Assembly: GCF_001425755.1 (NCBI RefSeq)
Contig: NZ_LMDH01000001.1
Coordinates: forward strand, 3,744,808 to 3,808,807
Origin: Aeromicrobium sp. Root344
Lineage (GTDB): Bacteria; Actinomycetota; Actinomycetes; Propionibacteriales; Nocardioidaceae
Reading direction: 5' to 3'
Length of the DNA: 64,000 nucleotides
This document shows positions 25,398 through 34,475 of the stretch, piece by piece; the first letter of the stretch is position 1; every line of letters starts with the position of its first letter. The notes beneath the pieces are model-generated. The model saw nothing but the letters and a program-made list of their open reading frames with translations. It did not search any database and was not told the DNA's origin. Both the position numbers and the translations under genes were made by a program.

Positions 25398-25946
25398 GTG
25401 ACCAGCAGCCTGTCAACGACGTCGTACGCCCTGCTGGGCCTGCTGGTCTTCGACAGCGAGACGTCGGAGAACGGTCTGACCGGCTATGAGCTGAAGCAGC
25501 GCGCCGATCGCACGCTGCGGTTCTACTGGGTCTCCCCCGCGATGAGCCAGATCTACACCGAGCTCGAGCGGCTCAGCCGCCACGACTTCGTGGGCGCCAC
25601 CGATGACACCACTGGGAAGCGCACCACGCGTCGCTTCCGGATCACCGCCGCGGGCCGCGAGGCACTCACCACCTGGCTGCACACCTCGGAGCACGAGTTC
25701 CCCAACCTCAAGCACCCCATCGCGCTGCGGCTCATGCTGGGCAGCCTGATGGGACCAGGAGAGGTCGAGGCCATGCTCGACGGATACGTCACGGCTGTCG
25801 CGAACCGGCGCAAGGAGCTCGAGGCGGTGCGCGAGATGCTCGGAGACAGGGAGGCGGTCGCCTATCCGGCCCGAGTCGCCGATTGGGGCCTCGCCTACTA
25901 CGACGCCGAGATCGAGATCGTCGAGAAGCTCCGCCGTACGCTTTGA
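25398..25946 (+). CDS. PadR-family transcriptional regulator
   Basis: A 182-residue regulator starting at GTG 25398. The N-terminal winged helix reads TSYALLGLLVFDSETSENGL, then TGYELKQRADRTLRFYWVSP, and SQIYTELERLSRHDFVGA, the PadR signature. The C-terminal Vir-like helical domain includes FPNLKHPIALRLMLGSLMG and a long Arg/Glu-rich helix. It lies 14 bases from the palindrome at 25368-25384 and is divergent from the propeller gene. The VOC gene follows two bases after its stop, so the two are co-transcribed. Confidence 0.9.
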   Translation: MTSSLSTTSYALLGLLVFDSETSENGLTGYELKQRADRTLRFYWVSPAMSQIYTELERLSRHDFVGATDDTTGKRTTRRFRITAAGREALTTWLHTSEHEFPNLKHPIALRLMLGSLMGPGEVEAMLDGYVTAVANRRKELEAVREMLGDREAVAYPARVADWGLAYYDAEIEIVEKLRRTL

Positions 25947-25948
25947 CC

Positions 25949-26362
25949 ATGGGCTTCTCACGCACGGTCCCCGCGCTGCCGGTGCGTGACATGCCTGCGG
26001 CCATCGCGTTCTACGAGACGCGCTTCGGCTTCGACGTCGTTCACTCCGACGAGGGATTCGCCAAGCTCGAACGCGACGACGCCCAGGTGCACCTGTGGCT
26101 CGCCGGCGACACCGACTGGCGGGCCAGGCCCGACCTCGTCGAGCGCCCGATCGTCAGCGGTGCGGAGGACTTCCTCGCCGGCACGGCGAGCTGCCGGATC
26201 GACGTGGACTCGGCCGACGACGTGTTCGCCGAGATGCGGGCCGCCGGCGTCCTGCACCGCACCCACGGAGACGGTGCGAAGACCACCACGTGGCGGACGC
26301 GGGAGGTCGACACGCTCGACCTCGACGGCAACCTGCTGACGTTCGTGGAGCGCCTGGCCTAG
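25949..26362 (+). CDS. Glyoxalase/bleomycin-resistance (VOC) family protein
   Basis: A 137-residue VOC-fold protein starting at ATG 25949. The first module reads ALPVRDMPAAIAFYETRFGF with KLERDDAQVHLWLAGD; the second has ADDVFAEMRAAGV and ends TLDLDGNLLTFVERLA, where the terminal Glu is the usual metal ligand or its equivalent. The overall pattern matches the bleomycin-binding subgroup, but the substrate cannot be inferred. It is two bases after the PadR stop and converges on a GNAT gene four bases away. Confidence 0.85.
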   Translation: MGFSRTVPALPVRDMPAAIAFYETRFGFDVVHSDEGFAKLERDDAQVHLWLAGDTDWRARPDLVERPIVSGAEDFLAGTASCRIDVDSADDVFAEMRAAGVLHRTHGDGAKTTTWRTREVDTLDLDGNLLTFVERLA

Positions 26363-26365
26363 CGG

Positions 26366-26893
26366 CTATTCGAACAGTGTGCGCGGGGCCGTGCAGACGA
26401 TCTCCGGATAGTTGACCGACTCGGGCTGGATCCACAGCCCCGGCACGAAGCCGCACTTCTCGAGGACGCGGATGGACCGCTTGTTGCGCACGTCGGGACT
26501 TGCGACGAACCTCGGCGCCTCCGGATAGTCCCGGCACAGCACGTCGCGGCAGTAGGCCTCGATCATGCGCGTCCCAATCCCCCGATCGACGAGATCAGGC
26601 TCGCCGATGAGGTAGTCGAAGGCGATCGCCTCGAGATCCTGCACACGGACGGCGTAGTCGTCATAGGCCTTGACCGGATAGTCCTGCACGTAGCCGATTC
26701 GCCGTCCGTCGAGCTCGACGATCCACATGCGGGTGGCGCTGGTGCCGTCCAGCTCGTTGGCATAGATCCGACGGGCACCGTCGACCGTCCGTGGCTCGTC
26801 CCAGAACCACGGCTGGGCGTGCTCAGCCGACATCCACCGCACAAGGTCAGAGAGGTCGGCGTCGACGAGGCGCCGGAACTCGAACCCACCCAT
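26366..26893 (-). CDS. GNAT acetyltransferase, AAC(6')-like
   Basis: A 175-residue GNAT protein. FEFRRLVDADLSDLVRWMSA starts the fold, PWFWDEPRTVDGARRIYANE follows, and YLIGEPDLVDRGIGTRMIEA carries the acetyl-CoA loop (R-G-I-G-T). The C-terminal NKRSIRVLEKCGFVP is typical. The pattern resembles aminoglycoside 6'-N-acetyltransferases and the RimJ/IucB-like group. Resistance function is not shown, and many chromosomal homologues have other substrates. Its start is ATG 26893 and no operon partner is evident. Confidence 0.8.
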   Translation of the reverse strand: MGGFEFRRLVDADLSDLVRWMSAEHAQPWFWDEPRTVDGARRIYANELDGTSATRMWIVELDGRRIGYVQDYPVKAYDDYAVRVQDLEAIAFDYLIGEPDLVDRGIGTRMIEAYCRDVLCRDYPEAPRFVASPDVRNKRSIRVLEKCGFVPGLWIQPESVNYPEIVCTAPRTLFE

Positions 26894-26915
26894 GGCTCAG
26901 AGCGTAGGAACTGGC

Positions 26916-27434
26916 CTACATGCTGTCGAGGGCTTGCGCCTCGGCGCCGAGCTCCTGCCGCACGACGTCGAACGCCATCTGCGGCGAATAGCCCTTGCGG
27001 GCCAGCATGCCGGTGAGCCGACGAATCTTGGTGGTGTCGTCGAACCGCGCCATCGACCGGAGCTTGGTCTGGACCAACCGATGCGCGGCCTGGACCTCCG
27101 CCTCGGGGTCGATCTCGGACAGGACCTCCTTGGAGATCTCGTCGTCGACGCCCTTGCGGCGCAGCTCCATCGCGAGTGCTCGCGACGACAATCCCTTGCC
27201 GCGCTGTCGGGCCTGCACCCAGGAGCGGGCGAACTCCTCGTCATCGATCAGGCCGGCGACCTCGAACTTGTCGAGCGTGGCCTCGACGACCCCCTCAGGC
27301 ACCTGCTTCTTGGCAAGTGCCTGAGCGAGGTCGCTTCGGCTGTGCGCCCGTTCGCTGAGCTTGCGCACCACGATCTCCTTGGCGAAGCTCGTGAGCTCCT
27401 CCGGGGACATCTCCTCGACCGGTGTGCGCGGCAT
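26916..27434 (-). CDS. recX: RecA regulatory protein RecX
   Basis: A 172-residue protein of three-helix repeats that binds the groove of RecA filaments and modulates recombination. The signature segments RKLSERAHSRSDLAQALAKK, DDEEFARSWVQARQRGKG and RRLTGMLARKGYSPQMAFDV match RecX repeats. It lies just downstream of recA on the same strand, with a stable stem-loop in the gap that may limit read-through. Confidence 0.94.
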   Translation of the reverse strand: MPRTPVEEMSPEELTSFAKEIVVRKLSERAHSRSDLAQALAKKQVPEGVVEATLDKFEVAGLIDDEEFARSWVQARQRGKGLSSRALAMELRRKGVDDEISKEVLSEIDPEAEVQAAHRLVQTKLRSMARFDDTTKIRRLTGMLARKGYSPQMAFDVVRQELGAEAQALDSM

Positions 27435-27443
27435 GGTTGCCTC

Positions 27444-27502
27444 TCTGAGCCTGGGGGTCCCCCCACGAGCTCTGCGAGTAGGGGAGCGAAGTATGGCTCA
27501 GA
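27444..27502 (-). terminator. Nested stem-loop between recA and recX
   Basis: An 8-bp outer stem (TCTGAGCC 27444-27451 with GGCTCAGA 27495-27502) encloses a GGGGG-TC-CCCCC type hairpin at 27452-27465. The outer arm overlaps the recA stop codon. This is an attenuator-like structure placed to lower recX expression relative to recA. Confidence 0.55.
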
Positions 27503-28574
27503 ACTCGATGTCGGTCGGGGGCTCCTCGACGACCTCGAGCGCAGGCTTGTCGGCCTGGGCGCCGATGCCGTGGTGCTCCATGATCCGCTTCTCGAGCTCG
27601 TCGGCCAGGTCAGGGTTGTCGCGCAGGAACTGGCGAGCCTTCTCCTTGCCCTGCCCGAGCTGGTCACCCTCATAGGTGAACCAGGCGCCGGCCTTGCGGA
27701 CGAAGCCCGCCTCGACACCGACGTCGATCAGGCTGCCCTCACGGCTGATGCCCTGGCCGTACATGATGTCGAACTCGGCCTGCTTGAACGGCGGGGCGAG
27801 CTTGTTCTTGACGACCTTGATGCGGGTGCGGTTGCCGACCATGTCGGTGCCGTCCTTGAGCGTCTCGATGCGCCGCACGTCCATGCGCACCGAGGCGTAG
27901 AACTTGAGGGCCTTGCCGCCGGTCGTGGTCTCGGGCGAGCCGAACATGACGCCGATCTTCTCGCGGAGCTGGTTGATGAAGATCGCGGTCGTGCCCGAGC
28001 CGTTGATGGCGCCGGTCATCTTGCGGAGCGCCTGGCTCATGAGGCGCGCCTGCAGACCCACGTGGCTGTCGCCCATCTCGCCGTCGATCTCGGCACGGGG
28101 CACGAGCGCGGCCACCGAGTCGATCACGATGATGTCGAGCGCACCGGAGCGGATCAGCATGTCGGCGATCTCGAGCGCCTGCTCACCGCTGTCGGGCTGG
28201 GAGATCAGGAGCGCGTCGGTGTCGACGCCGAGCCGCTTGGCGTACTCCGGATCGAGCGCGTGCTCGGCATCGATGAAGGCAGCGACCCCGCCGGCCTTCT
28301 GGGCGTTGGCCACCGCGTGGAGGGCGACCGTCGTCTTGCCCGAGGACTCCGGGCCATAGATCTCGACGACGCGGCCGCGAGGCAGACCGCCGATGCCGAG
28401 GGCGATGTCGAGCGTGGTGGCGCCAGTGGGAATGACCTCGATCGGGGCGCGGGCCTGGTCGCCCAGCCGCATGACGGCACCCTTGCCGTGGGCACGGTCG
28501 ATCTGGGCCATTGCGTTCTCGAGGGACTTGTCCCTGTCCTTTGCGGTGGCGAGGGAACTGTTGGGCTGTGCCAT
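27498..28574 (-). CDS. recA: Recombinase RecA
   Basis: A 358-residue strand-exchange protein and SOS coprotease. Walker A GPESSGKT is at 74-81, Walker B is [12 protein letters not shown], and the L2 loop [20 protein letters not shown] and core signature are intact. There is no intein. The N-terminus [20 protein letters not shown] is normal for actinobacteria, and the acidic C-terminal tail is present. An SOS box lies about 130 bases upstream. The upstream backbone neighbour DUF3046 is displaced by the ceb operon. Confidence 0.98.
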   Translation of the reverse strand: MAQPNSSLATAKDRDKSLENAMAQIDRAHGKGAVMRLGDQARAPIEVIPTGATTLDIALGIGGLPRGRVVEIYGPESSGKTTVALHAVANAQKAGGVAAFIDAEHALDPEYAKRLGVDTDALLISQPDSGEQALEIADMLIRSGALDIIVIDSVAALVPRAEIDGEMGDSHVGLQARLMSQALRKMTGAINGSGTTAIFINQLREKIGVMFGSPETTTGGKALKFYASVRMDVRRIETLKDGTDMVGNRTRIKVVKNKLAPPFKQAEFDIMYGQGISREGSLIDVGVEAGFVRKAGAWFTYEGDQLGQGKEKARQFLRDNPDLADELEKRIMEHHGIGAQADKPALEVVEEPPTDIEF

Positions 28575-28706
28575 GGTGGGCTTCCGTTTCTGCTCGTGGG
28601 CGGCGGGTCATCGACGACGTTAGAAGGACCCTCAGACATATGTGGGCCTCGTCGACCCGTCTGTGGATGTCGTCCTTCGAACGTCCAACCTGTGCACGAG
28701 ATTACC

Positions 28707-28720
28707 CGAACGTCTGTTCG
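28707..28720. promoter_or_regulatory. LexA (SOS) box upstream of recA
   Basis: CGAAC-GTCT-GTTCG is a perfect inverted repeat matching the actinobacterial SOS consensus TCGAAC-N4-GTTCGA in all but the outermost base on the left. It lies 133-146 bases before the recA start. A partial second site (TTCGAACGTCC) occurs at about 28676-28686. Confidence 0.85.
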
Positions 28721-28752
28721 ATGCCACGCAGCGACACGCCGCAAAAACGCAA

Positions 28753-29817
28753 CTACGTGCAGCACTCCTCGGGGACCGTGGGCGGGAGTCCCACGACCGT
28801 GCTCTCGCGGACGATCAGCTCGATCGGCAGGATCTCGGTCTCGACGGTCTGGTCAGCCGCCTCGATGTGCCGCAACAGCATCTCGGCCATCCCACGGCCC
28901 AGCTCCACCAGCGGCTGGCGCACTGTCGACAGGGGCGGCTCGGTCGTCTCCGACGCCTTCGTGCCGTCGAACCCGATCACGCCGACGTCCTCCGGCACGC
29001 GCCGGTCGTGGTCGCGCAACGCACGCATCGCGCCCATCGCCATCAGGTCACTGGCCGCGAACACGCCGTCGATGTCGGGGCGTCTCGCGAGCAGCTCCTC
29101 CATGCCGGTGCGGCCGCTCAGCTCGCTGAAGCTGCCCTCGACGACGAGCTCGTCGTCGTACGGCAACCCCGCGTCGCGCAGTGCGGCGGCATAGCCTTCG
29201 AGGCGGTCACGGCCGGACGCCATGGCCCGCGGTCCCGAGATCGTGGCGATCGTACGACGGCCGGTCTTGATCAGGTGGTTCACGGCCTGGCGTGCGCCGT
29301 CGACGTTGTCCACGTCGACGAACGAACCGGCCCAGTGCGCCGACCGGCCACCCAGCACGACCGGCAGCCGTCGCGCGTCGAGGTCGACCGGGAACGCCTC
29401 GTCGTCGTGCAACGACAGGAGCAGCACTCCGTCGACGTGCTGCCGCGTGAGGTAGCTGCCGAGTCGCTGCGCCTGGTCGTTGGTGTGCACCAGCGACAGC
29501 ACCAGCTGCCTCGACGCATCGTTGAGCGCCGCGGAGATCCCCCGCACGACGCCTGCGAAGAACGGCTCGCCGAAGATGCGCTCCTCGGACTCGGCGATGA
29601 CGAGCGCCACCGTCCCCGTGCGCCGGGTGACGAGGGTGCGCGCTGCCTGGTTGGGGACGTAGCCGAGCTCCTCGACGGCCTTCATGACCACTTCGCGGGT
29701 GCGGGCGCTGACCTGCGGCGACCCGTTGATGACGCGCGAAGCCGTGCCGCGGCCCACCCCCGCCCGGGCCGCGACCTGCTCGAGGGTCGGTTGTCCCCCC
29801 TCGCTGTCGAGGCTCAT
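28753..29817 (-). CDS. cebR: LacI-family regulator, CebR-like
   Basis: A 354-residue repressor starting at ATG 29817, whose start overlaps the beta-glucosidase stop as ATGA. The HTH is [20 protein letters not shown], followed by the hinge helix [20 protein letters not shown]. The periplasmic-binding-protein-like ligand domain contains [18 protein letters not shown] and [20 protein letters not shown]. Two CebR-type boxes lie before cebE. The assignment as CebR (released by cellobiose) rests on those boxes and on the operon content. In Streptomyces cebR is usually divergent from cebEFG; here it is the last gene of the operon. Confidence 0.88.
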   Translation of the reverse strand: MSLDSEGGQPTLEQVAARAGVGRGTASRVINGSPQVSARTREVVMKAVEELGYVPNQAARTLVTRRTGTVALVIAESEERIFGEPFFAGVVRGISAALNDASRQLVLSLVHTNDQAQRLGSYLTRQHVDGVLLLSLHDDEAFPVDLDARRLPVVLGGRSAHWAGSFVDVDNVDGARQAVNHLIKTGRRTIATISGPRAMASGRDRLEGYAAALRDAGLPYDDELVVEGSFSELSGRTGMEELLARRPDIDGVFAASDLMAMGAMRALRDHDRRVPEDVGVIGFDGTKASETTEPPLSTVRQPLVELGRGMAEMLLRHIEAADQTVETEILPIELIVRESTVVGLPPTVPEECCT

Positions 29818-31175
29818 GTTCCTAGTGTCGCTGTTCTGTGGCGCTTGATGACGTCGGCGTACCAATGGGCGCTGTCCTTGGGCGTACGCTTCTGCGTCTC
29901 GTAGTCGACGTGCACGATGCCGAAGCGCTTGGCGTAGCCCTCGGACCACTCGTAGTTGTCGAGCAGCGACCAGGCGAAGTAGCCACGGATGTCGACCCCG
30001 TGCTGGCGCAGTGTCGCGAGCGAGGCGAGGTGAGACTCGAGGAACTCGATCCGGTTGTCGTCGTGCACCACACCGTCGACAGCCACGTCGTCGAACGCGG
30101 CGCCGTTCTCGGTGAGGTAGACCGGGATGGCCGGGTAGTCGCGCTGCACCTGGCTCAGGATGTCGACCAGCCCCTGCGGATCGATGTCCCAGCCGGTGTC
30201 GGTGGTCTCGAGCCCGTTGTTGAGGTGGAACCTCACGTCCGCGCTGCCGGGCCACAGGCCGGCACCGACGACGTGCCGCGTGTAGTAGTTGACGCCGAGG
30301 AAGTCGAGCGGCTGCGCGATGACCCCGGTGTCGCCCTCGAGGATGAATGCGGCATCGGTGACGGCCGACATGTCGTGCAGCACGTCCTTGGGGTAGCTGC
30401 CCTTGAGCAGCGGGTCGAGGAACCAGCGGTTCATCAGCCCGTCGATGCGTCGCACGGCGTCGTCGTGGCGGCCCGAGTCGTCAAGCGGTGTGACCGGATA
30501 GAGGTTGACGGTGCAGCCGACCTCGGCATCCGGCACGATCTCGCGCAGTCGCTGCACCGCGAGCCCGTGACCGAGCATCAGGTGGTGCGACGCTGCGACG
30601 GCGTCAGCCGGATCCGTACGCCCGGGGGCGTGGATGCCGCTCGCGTACCCCAGGAACGCCGCACACCACGGCTCGTTGAGGGTGATCCAGTGCTTGACCC
30701 GGTCGCCGAGAGCCTCGGCGATGATCGCGGTGTAGTCGGCGAACCGCTCGGCGGTGTCGCGCACGGGCCAGCCGCCGGCCTGCTCCAGCACCTCCGGCAG
30801 GTCCCAGTGGTAGAGCGTCGTCCAGGGCGTGATGCCCTTGGCCAGCAGCCCGTCGACCAACCGGTCGTAGAACGCGATGCCGGGTGCGTTGCCCGTGCCG
30901 ATCCCGTCGGGCTGGACCCGGGGCCACGCCACCGAGAACCGGTACGCGTTGAGGCCGAGGTCCGACATCAGCTCGATGTCCTCCGCGTAGCGGTGGTAGT
31001 GGTCGACCGCGACCGCACCGGTGTCGCCCTTGTCGACGCGTCCGGGCGTCGCCGCGAACGTGTCCCAGATGGACGGCGTGCGGCCGTCCTCGTCGACGGC
31101 GCCCTCGATCTGGTAGGACGACGTCGCCGCGCCCCAGAGGAAGTCGGCGGGGAATGCCGAGAGGTCGAGAGTCAT
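29814..31175 (-). CDS. bglC: GH1 beta-glucosidase
   Basis: A 453-residue cytoplasmic glycoside hydrolase of family 1. The N-terminal signature [15 protein letters not shown] is intact. The acid/base is Glu168 (TLNEPW) and the nucleophile is Glu356 (YLTENGAA). There is no signal peptide, so it acts on imported cellobiose or short cellodextrins. Its start overlaps the stop of the second permease gene (ATGA at 31175-31172), and its stop overlaps the regulator start. The symbol follows the Streptomyces cebEFG-bglC arrangement. Confidence 0.92.
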   Translation of the reverse strand: MTLDLSAFPADFLWGAATSSYQIEGAVDEDGRTPSIWDTFAATPGRVDKGDTGAVAVDHYHRYAEDIELMSDLGLNAYRFSVAWPRVQPDGIGTGNAPGIAFYDRLVDGLLAKGITPWTTLYHWDLPEVLEQAGGWPVRDTAERFADYTAIIAEALGDRVKHWITLNEPWCAAFLGYASGIHAPGRTDPADAVAASHHLMLGHGLAVQRLREIVPDAEVGCTVNLYPVTPLDDSGRHDDAVRRIDGLMNRWFLDPLLKGSYPKDVLHDMSAVTDAAFILEGDTGVIAQPLDFLGVNYYTRHVVGAGLWPGSADVRFHLNNGLETTDTGWDIDPQGLVDILSQVQRDYPAIPVYLTENGAAFDDVAVDGVVHDDNRIEFLESHLASLATLRQHGVDIRGYFAWSLLDNYEWSEGYAKRFGIVHVDYETQKRTPKDSAHWYADVIKRHRTATLGT

Positions 31176-31993
31176 GCCTTGAGTCCACCTTCCATGATGC
31201 CGCCGATGATCTGGCGACCGAACACGATGAAGACCACGACCAGCGGCAGGGTGCCCACGAGGGTGCCCGCCATGATCAGGGATTGGTCGGAGTAGTAGCC
31301 GCTCGACAGGCGCGAGAGCGCCACCTGCACCGTGGGGTGCTCGGCGTCGAGCGTGAGGAACGGCCAGAGGAAGTCGTTCCAGCGCTCCATGAAGGTCAGG
31401 AGACCCAGCACGGCAGCGGCAGGCCTGAGCGCCGGGAACACGATGCTGAAGAAGATCCGGAACGTCGACGCGCCGTCGACGCGGGCCGCCTCGATCATCT
31501 CGTCGGGAATCGCCTGCTCGGCGAACTGCCGCATCATGAACACGCCGAAGCCGGCCACGACGAACGGCAGCGTCACCGACTCGAGCCCACCGCTCAGGCC
31601 CAGCTTCGTCATCAGCATGTAGAGCGGGATCAGACCCAGCTGGACCGGCACCATCATCGTGCCGATGACGAACAGCAGCATCGCGTTGCGGCCGCGGAAC
31701 TTGAGCTTCGCGAAGGCGAAGCCCGCCAGCGACGAGGTGAGCACGACGCAGACGGTGGCGACCAGCGCGACGATCAGGCTGTTGAGGAGCGCCTGGCCGA
31801 ACAGCACGTCCGGGTTGTCGAACACCCGGTTGACGTTGGACGACAGCTTGCCGCCGACCCAGAACGGCGGTGGCAGCGACACGATCTCGTTGTTGGTCCG
31901 CGAAGCCATGACGAGCATGAAGTAGATCGGGCCGGCCGAGAAGATGAGCGTGGCGATCAGCCCGACGTAGAGCAGCGGGTTCTTGGTCTTCAT
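31172..31993 (-). CDS. cebG: Carbohydrate ABC transporter permease (MalG/CebG type)
   Basis: A 273-residue inner-membrane protein with six predicted TM helices. The first is [20 protein letters not shown]. The cytoplasmic EAA loop reads [20 protein letters not shown], which docks to the ATPase, as expected for the C-subtype of sugar ABC permeases. It starts at ATG 31993, one base after the stop of the partner permease. No ATPase is encoded in the operon, so a shared MsiK-type ATPase elsewhere probably energises it. Confidence 0.9.
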   Translation of the reverse strand: MKTKNPLLYVGLIATLIFSAGPIYFMLVMASRTNNEIVSLPPPFWVGGKLSSNVNRVFDNPDVLFGQALLNSLIVALVATVCVVLTSSLAGFAFAKLKFRGRNAMLLFVIGTMMVPVQLGLIPLYMLMTKLGLSGGLESVTLPFVVAGFGVFMMRQFAEQAIPDEMIEAARVDGASTFRIFFSIVFPALRPAAAVLGLLTFMERWNDFLWPFLTLDAEHPTVQVALSRLSSGYYSDQSLIMAGTLVGTLPLVVVFIVFGRQIIGGIMEGGLKA

Positions 31994-31994
31994 G

Positions 31995-32906
31995 TCACTC
32001 CACCGACTTGATGCGACGCAGGAGCGCCACGTTGATCACCGCGAAGACCGCGATGATGAGGAACAGGACCCACGCGACCGTGGAGGCGTACCCGAAGCGT
32101 TGCCCCGTGAAGGCCTGCTGCACGAGGTACATCGCCACGGTCTGGTACTGGCTGCTGTTGCCGCCAGAGATCGCGTTGACGCCGGAGCCGAACAGCAACG
32201 GCTCGGTGAACAGCTGGATACCGCCGATCGTGGCGACGATCGAGACGAAGATGATGGTCGGCCGGAGCATCGGCACCGTGATCGACCAGAACTGGCGCCA
32301 CGCCGACGCCCCGTCGATCCGCGCCGCCTCGTAGAGCTCCTTGGGCACCGACTGCAGCGAGGCCAGCAGGATCAGGGCGTTGTAGCCGGTCCAGCGCCAG
32401 TCGACCATGACGGAGATCGCGATCCAGGACGACCAGCGGTGGCCCTGCCAGTCGATCGGGTTCACGCCCAGGTGACCGAGCCCCCAGTTCACGACGCCGT
32501 AGTCCCTGGAGAAGATCAGCCCGAAGATGATGCCGACCGCGGCCACGGACGTCACGTTGGGCAGGAGCACGCCCATGCGCCAGAACGTCCTGGCCCGCAG
32601 CCTGGCGTTCAACACCTGCGCCAGCACCGTGGCCAGGATCAGCTGGGGAATCGTGGCCAGCAGGAAGATCCCGACCGTGTTGGTCAGCGCTCGCCAGAAG
32701 TCCGAGTCGTGGAAGAGCTCGCGGTAGTTGGCGAACCCGACGTAGCCCTGGTCGCCGGCCAGCAGGCTCCAGTCGTGCAAGGAGACCCACGCGGTGTAGA
32801 GCAGCGGGAAGAGTCCGAATATCGCGAAGACGATGAAGAAGGGTGACACGAATGCGTACGGGGCGACGCGGGCCTCGGTCTTGGCGAACCGATCGCGGAT
32901 CCTCAA
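31995..32906 (-). CDS. cebF: Carbohydrate ABC transporter permease (MalF/CebF type)
   Basis: A 303-residue inner-membrane permease. The first TM segment is VSPFFIVFAIFGLFPLLYTA. The EAA motif is ELYEAARIDGASAWRQFWSI. It has about six TM helices and pairs with the following permease. It starts at ATG 32906, about 130 bases downstream of the cebE stop; a strong hairpin lies in that gap. Confidence 0.9.
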   Translation of the reverse strand: MRIRDRFAKTEARVAPYAFVSPFFIVFAIFGLFPLLYTAWVSLHDWSLLAGDQGYVGFANYRELFHDSDFWRALTNTVGIFLLATIPQLILATVLAQVLNARLRARTFWRMGVLLPNVTSVAAVGIIFGLIFSRDYGVVNWGLGHLGVNPIDWQGHRWSSWIAISVMVDWRWTGYNALILLASLQSVPKELYEAARIDGASAWRQFWSITVPMLRPTIIFVSIVATIGGIQLFTEPLLFGSGVNAISGGNSSQYQTVAMYLVQQAFTGQRFGYASTVAWVLFLIIAVFAVINVALLRRIKSVE

Positions 32907-32996
32907 GTGAGCTCTCCTGGTGGGTCCGGTGCCTGCGCCCGCTGGAGGACAGGCGCAAGCACCGGAGACATGGGTCGTACGGGTTGGTCGTGCTCA

Positions 32997-33029
32997 GCCG
33001 GCGCCTCGCCTCGCGGGCGAGGCGCCGGC
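32997..33029 (-). terminator. 14-bp perfect hairpin between cebE and cebF
   Basis: GCCGGCGCCTCGCC (32997-33010) pairs with GGCGAGGCGCCGGC (33016-33029) around the loop TCGCG. It starts 7 bases after the cebE stop. Such hairpins after binding-protein genes act as partial terminators or stabilise the upstream mRNA, so the lipoprotein is made in excess over the permeases. Confidence 0.75.
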
Positions 33030-33035
33030 CGGAGC

Positions 33036-34334
33036 CTACTTGGCAGCCTTCTCTGCGGCCTTCACAGCCGCGGGCCAACCCTTCGACTCGGAGCGATCGC
33101 CGCTCTCCACACTGCGGAGGACGTTCTCGAACGCGTCGCGCACCGGGACGTTCTTGGCGCCGAGGTAGACCGGCTTCAGGTTCCGCGCGCCGGCCACGAA
33201 CAGCTGACCGATCGGTGCGTTGTTGAAGTACGGGTTCTTGGCGTCCTTGAGCTCCGGCGTGTCGTAGAGGGCAGGCAGGGACGGCAGTCGACCCTCGCTC
33301 TTGAAGGCACCCATCTGGCCCTCTTCACTCGCCAGGAACTTGATCAGCTCGAGGGCTTCCTTCTGGTGCTTGCTGGACTTCGGCACCGCGAGCCACGAAC
33401 CGCCCCAGTTGCCGCCACCGCCGGGCACCGTGGCGATGTCCCACTTGCCGGTGAAGTTGTCGCCGGCCTGGCCCTTGATGTAGCCGGTCATCCACGCGGG
33501 GCACGCAATGGTCGCGAACGAGCCGTTCTTGAAGCCGGCGTTCCACTCCTTGGTGAAGGCCTGCACCTTGGCGGTGAGCTTGGCGTCGATCATCTTGTTG
33601 GCCAGGTCCCACGCGTTCTTGACCGCCGGGTTGGAGTCGACCACCAGCTTGTTGTCGCGGTCGAAGTAGGTCTCGTCGCCGCCCTGCATCAGGATCGAGT
33701 TGTAGACGTTGGTCGCTGCGTCGATGAAGTGGATCTTGTCGTCCTTGATCCCGGTGGTGAACTTCTCGCCGGTCGCGATGAAGTCGTCCCACGTCGGCCA
33801 CAGCTTGGCGACCTCGTCGCGATCGGTGGGCAGGCCCGCCTTCTCGAACAGGTCGCGGCGGTAGCACATCGCGAGTCCGCCGACGTCCGTGCCGAGTCCG
33901 ATCGTCGTCTTGCCGTCGGCGCTCGTCGTCGCGTTGGCGACGTACGGCAGGTAGGCGTCCTTGAGCTTGTCGTAGCCGTGGTCCTGGAGGTTGACGAACT
34001 TGTCGGCGGCCTGCAGGAAGTTGACCGTCTGGCCCTCCTCGATCGCGACGACGTCGCCGGCCGACGCGTTGGCCGCGATCTGCTGGCTGAGCTTGGTGTT
34101 GTACTTGCCGAGGTCACCTTCGGCGGTCTCCACGATCTTGACGCCCGGGTGGTCGGCCTCGAACTGCTTGTAGAGGTCCTTGTAGCCGAACTGACCGAAC
34201 AGGTTGACCCGCAGGGTCACGTCCTTCCCGCCCGAGCCTTCGCTGTCGGATCCGGATCCTCCGCAGCCGGCGGCGAGCACGCCCACCACGAGGGCTGAGG
34301 CCGCGGCGGCGGCGATGCGCTGTGTGCGATTCAC
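33036..34334 (-). CDS. cebE: Extracellular sugar-binding lipoprotein (cellobiose-type)
   Basis: A 432-residue solute-binding protein. The lipoprotein signal MNRTQRIAAAAASALVVGVL is followed by the lipobox LAAGC, with Cys24 as the lipid anchor. The mature protein is a two-lobe family-1 binding protein: LRVNLFGQFGYKDLYKQFEA at the N-lobe, GLAMCYRRDLFEKAGLP and the hinge region TWDDFIATGEKFTTG, and LELIKFLASEEGQMGAFKSE near the C-lobe. It is the first gene of the ceb operon, with a GGAGGAAGG ribosome-binding site and two CebR-like boxes upstream. Cellobiose or cellodextrin specificity is inferred from context. Confidence 0.9.
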   Translation of the reverse strand: MNRTQRIAAAAASALVVGVLAAGCGGSGSDSEGSGGKDVTLRVNLFGQFGYKDLYKQFEADHPGVKIVETAEGDLGKYNTKLSQQIAANASAGDVVAIEEGQTVNFLQAADKFVNLQDHGYDKLKDAYLPYVANATTSADGKTTIGLGTDVGGLAMCYRRDLFEKAGLPTDRDEVAKLWPTWDDFIATGEKFTTGIKDDKIHFIDAATNVYNSILMQGGDETYFDRDNKLVVDSNPAVKNAWDLANKMIDAKLTAKVQAFTKEWNAGFKNGSFATIACPAWMTGYIKGQAGDNFTGKWDIATVPGGGGNWGGSWLAVPKSSKHQKEALELIKFLASEEGQMGAFKSEGRLPSLPALYDTPELKDAKNPYFNNAPIGQLFVAGARNLKPVYLGAKNVPVRDAFENVLRSVESGDRSESKGWPAAVKAAEKAAK

Positions 34335-34360
34335 GTCGTACCTTCCTCCGGCTCCCTCGG

Positions 34361-34374
34361 TGGGAGCGCTTCCA
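34361..34374. promoter_or_regulatory. CebR-like operator (proximal)
   Basis: TGGGAGCGCTTCCA differs at one base from the CebR consensus TGGGAGCGCTCCCA. It lies 27 bases upstream of the cebE start. Confidence 0.8.
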
Positions 34375-34416
34375 TGGGAGTATGAGGTAGGTCACAAGGC
34401 GAAGTCAATGGATTTT

Positions 34417-34430
34417 TGGGAGCGTTCCCA
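34417..34430. promoter_or_regulatory. CebR-like operator (distal)
   Basis: TGGGAGCGTTCCCA differs at one base from the CebR consensus. It lies 83 bases upstream of the cebE start, in an AT-rich stretch that probably contains the promoter. Centre spacing to the proximal box is 56 bases, roughly five helical turns. Confidence 0.8.
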
Positions 34431-34475
34431 AATTTGTTGTCCGAAATGACAAAATGGGCGGGCAGCCGCCGCGGG

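Noticed and set aside
26892..29129. A 745-codon open frame opposite recA and recX.
   Set aside because: Long antisense frames are common at this GC content. recX, recA and the LacI gene on the other strand are unambiguous, and the antisense protein has no recognisable domain.
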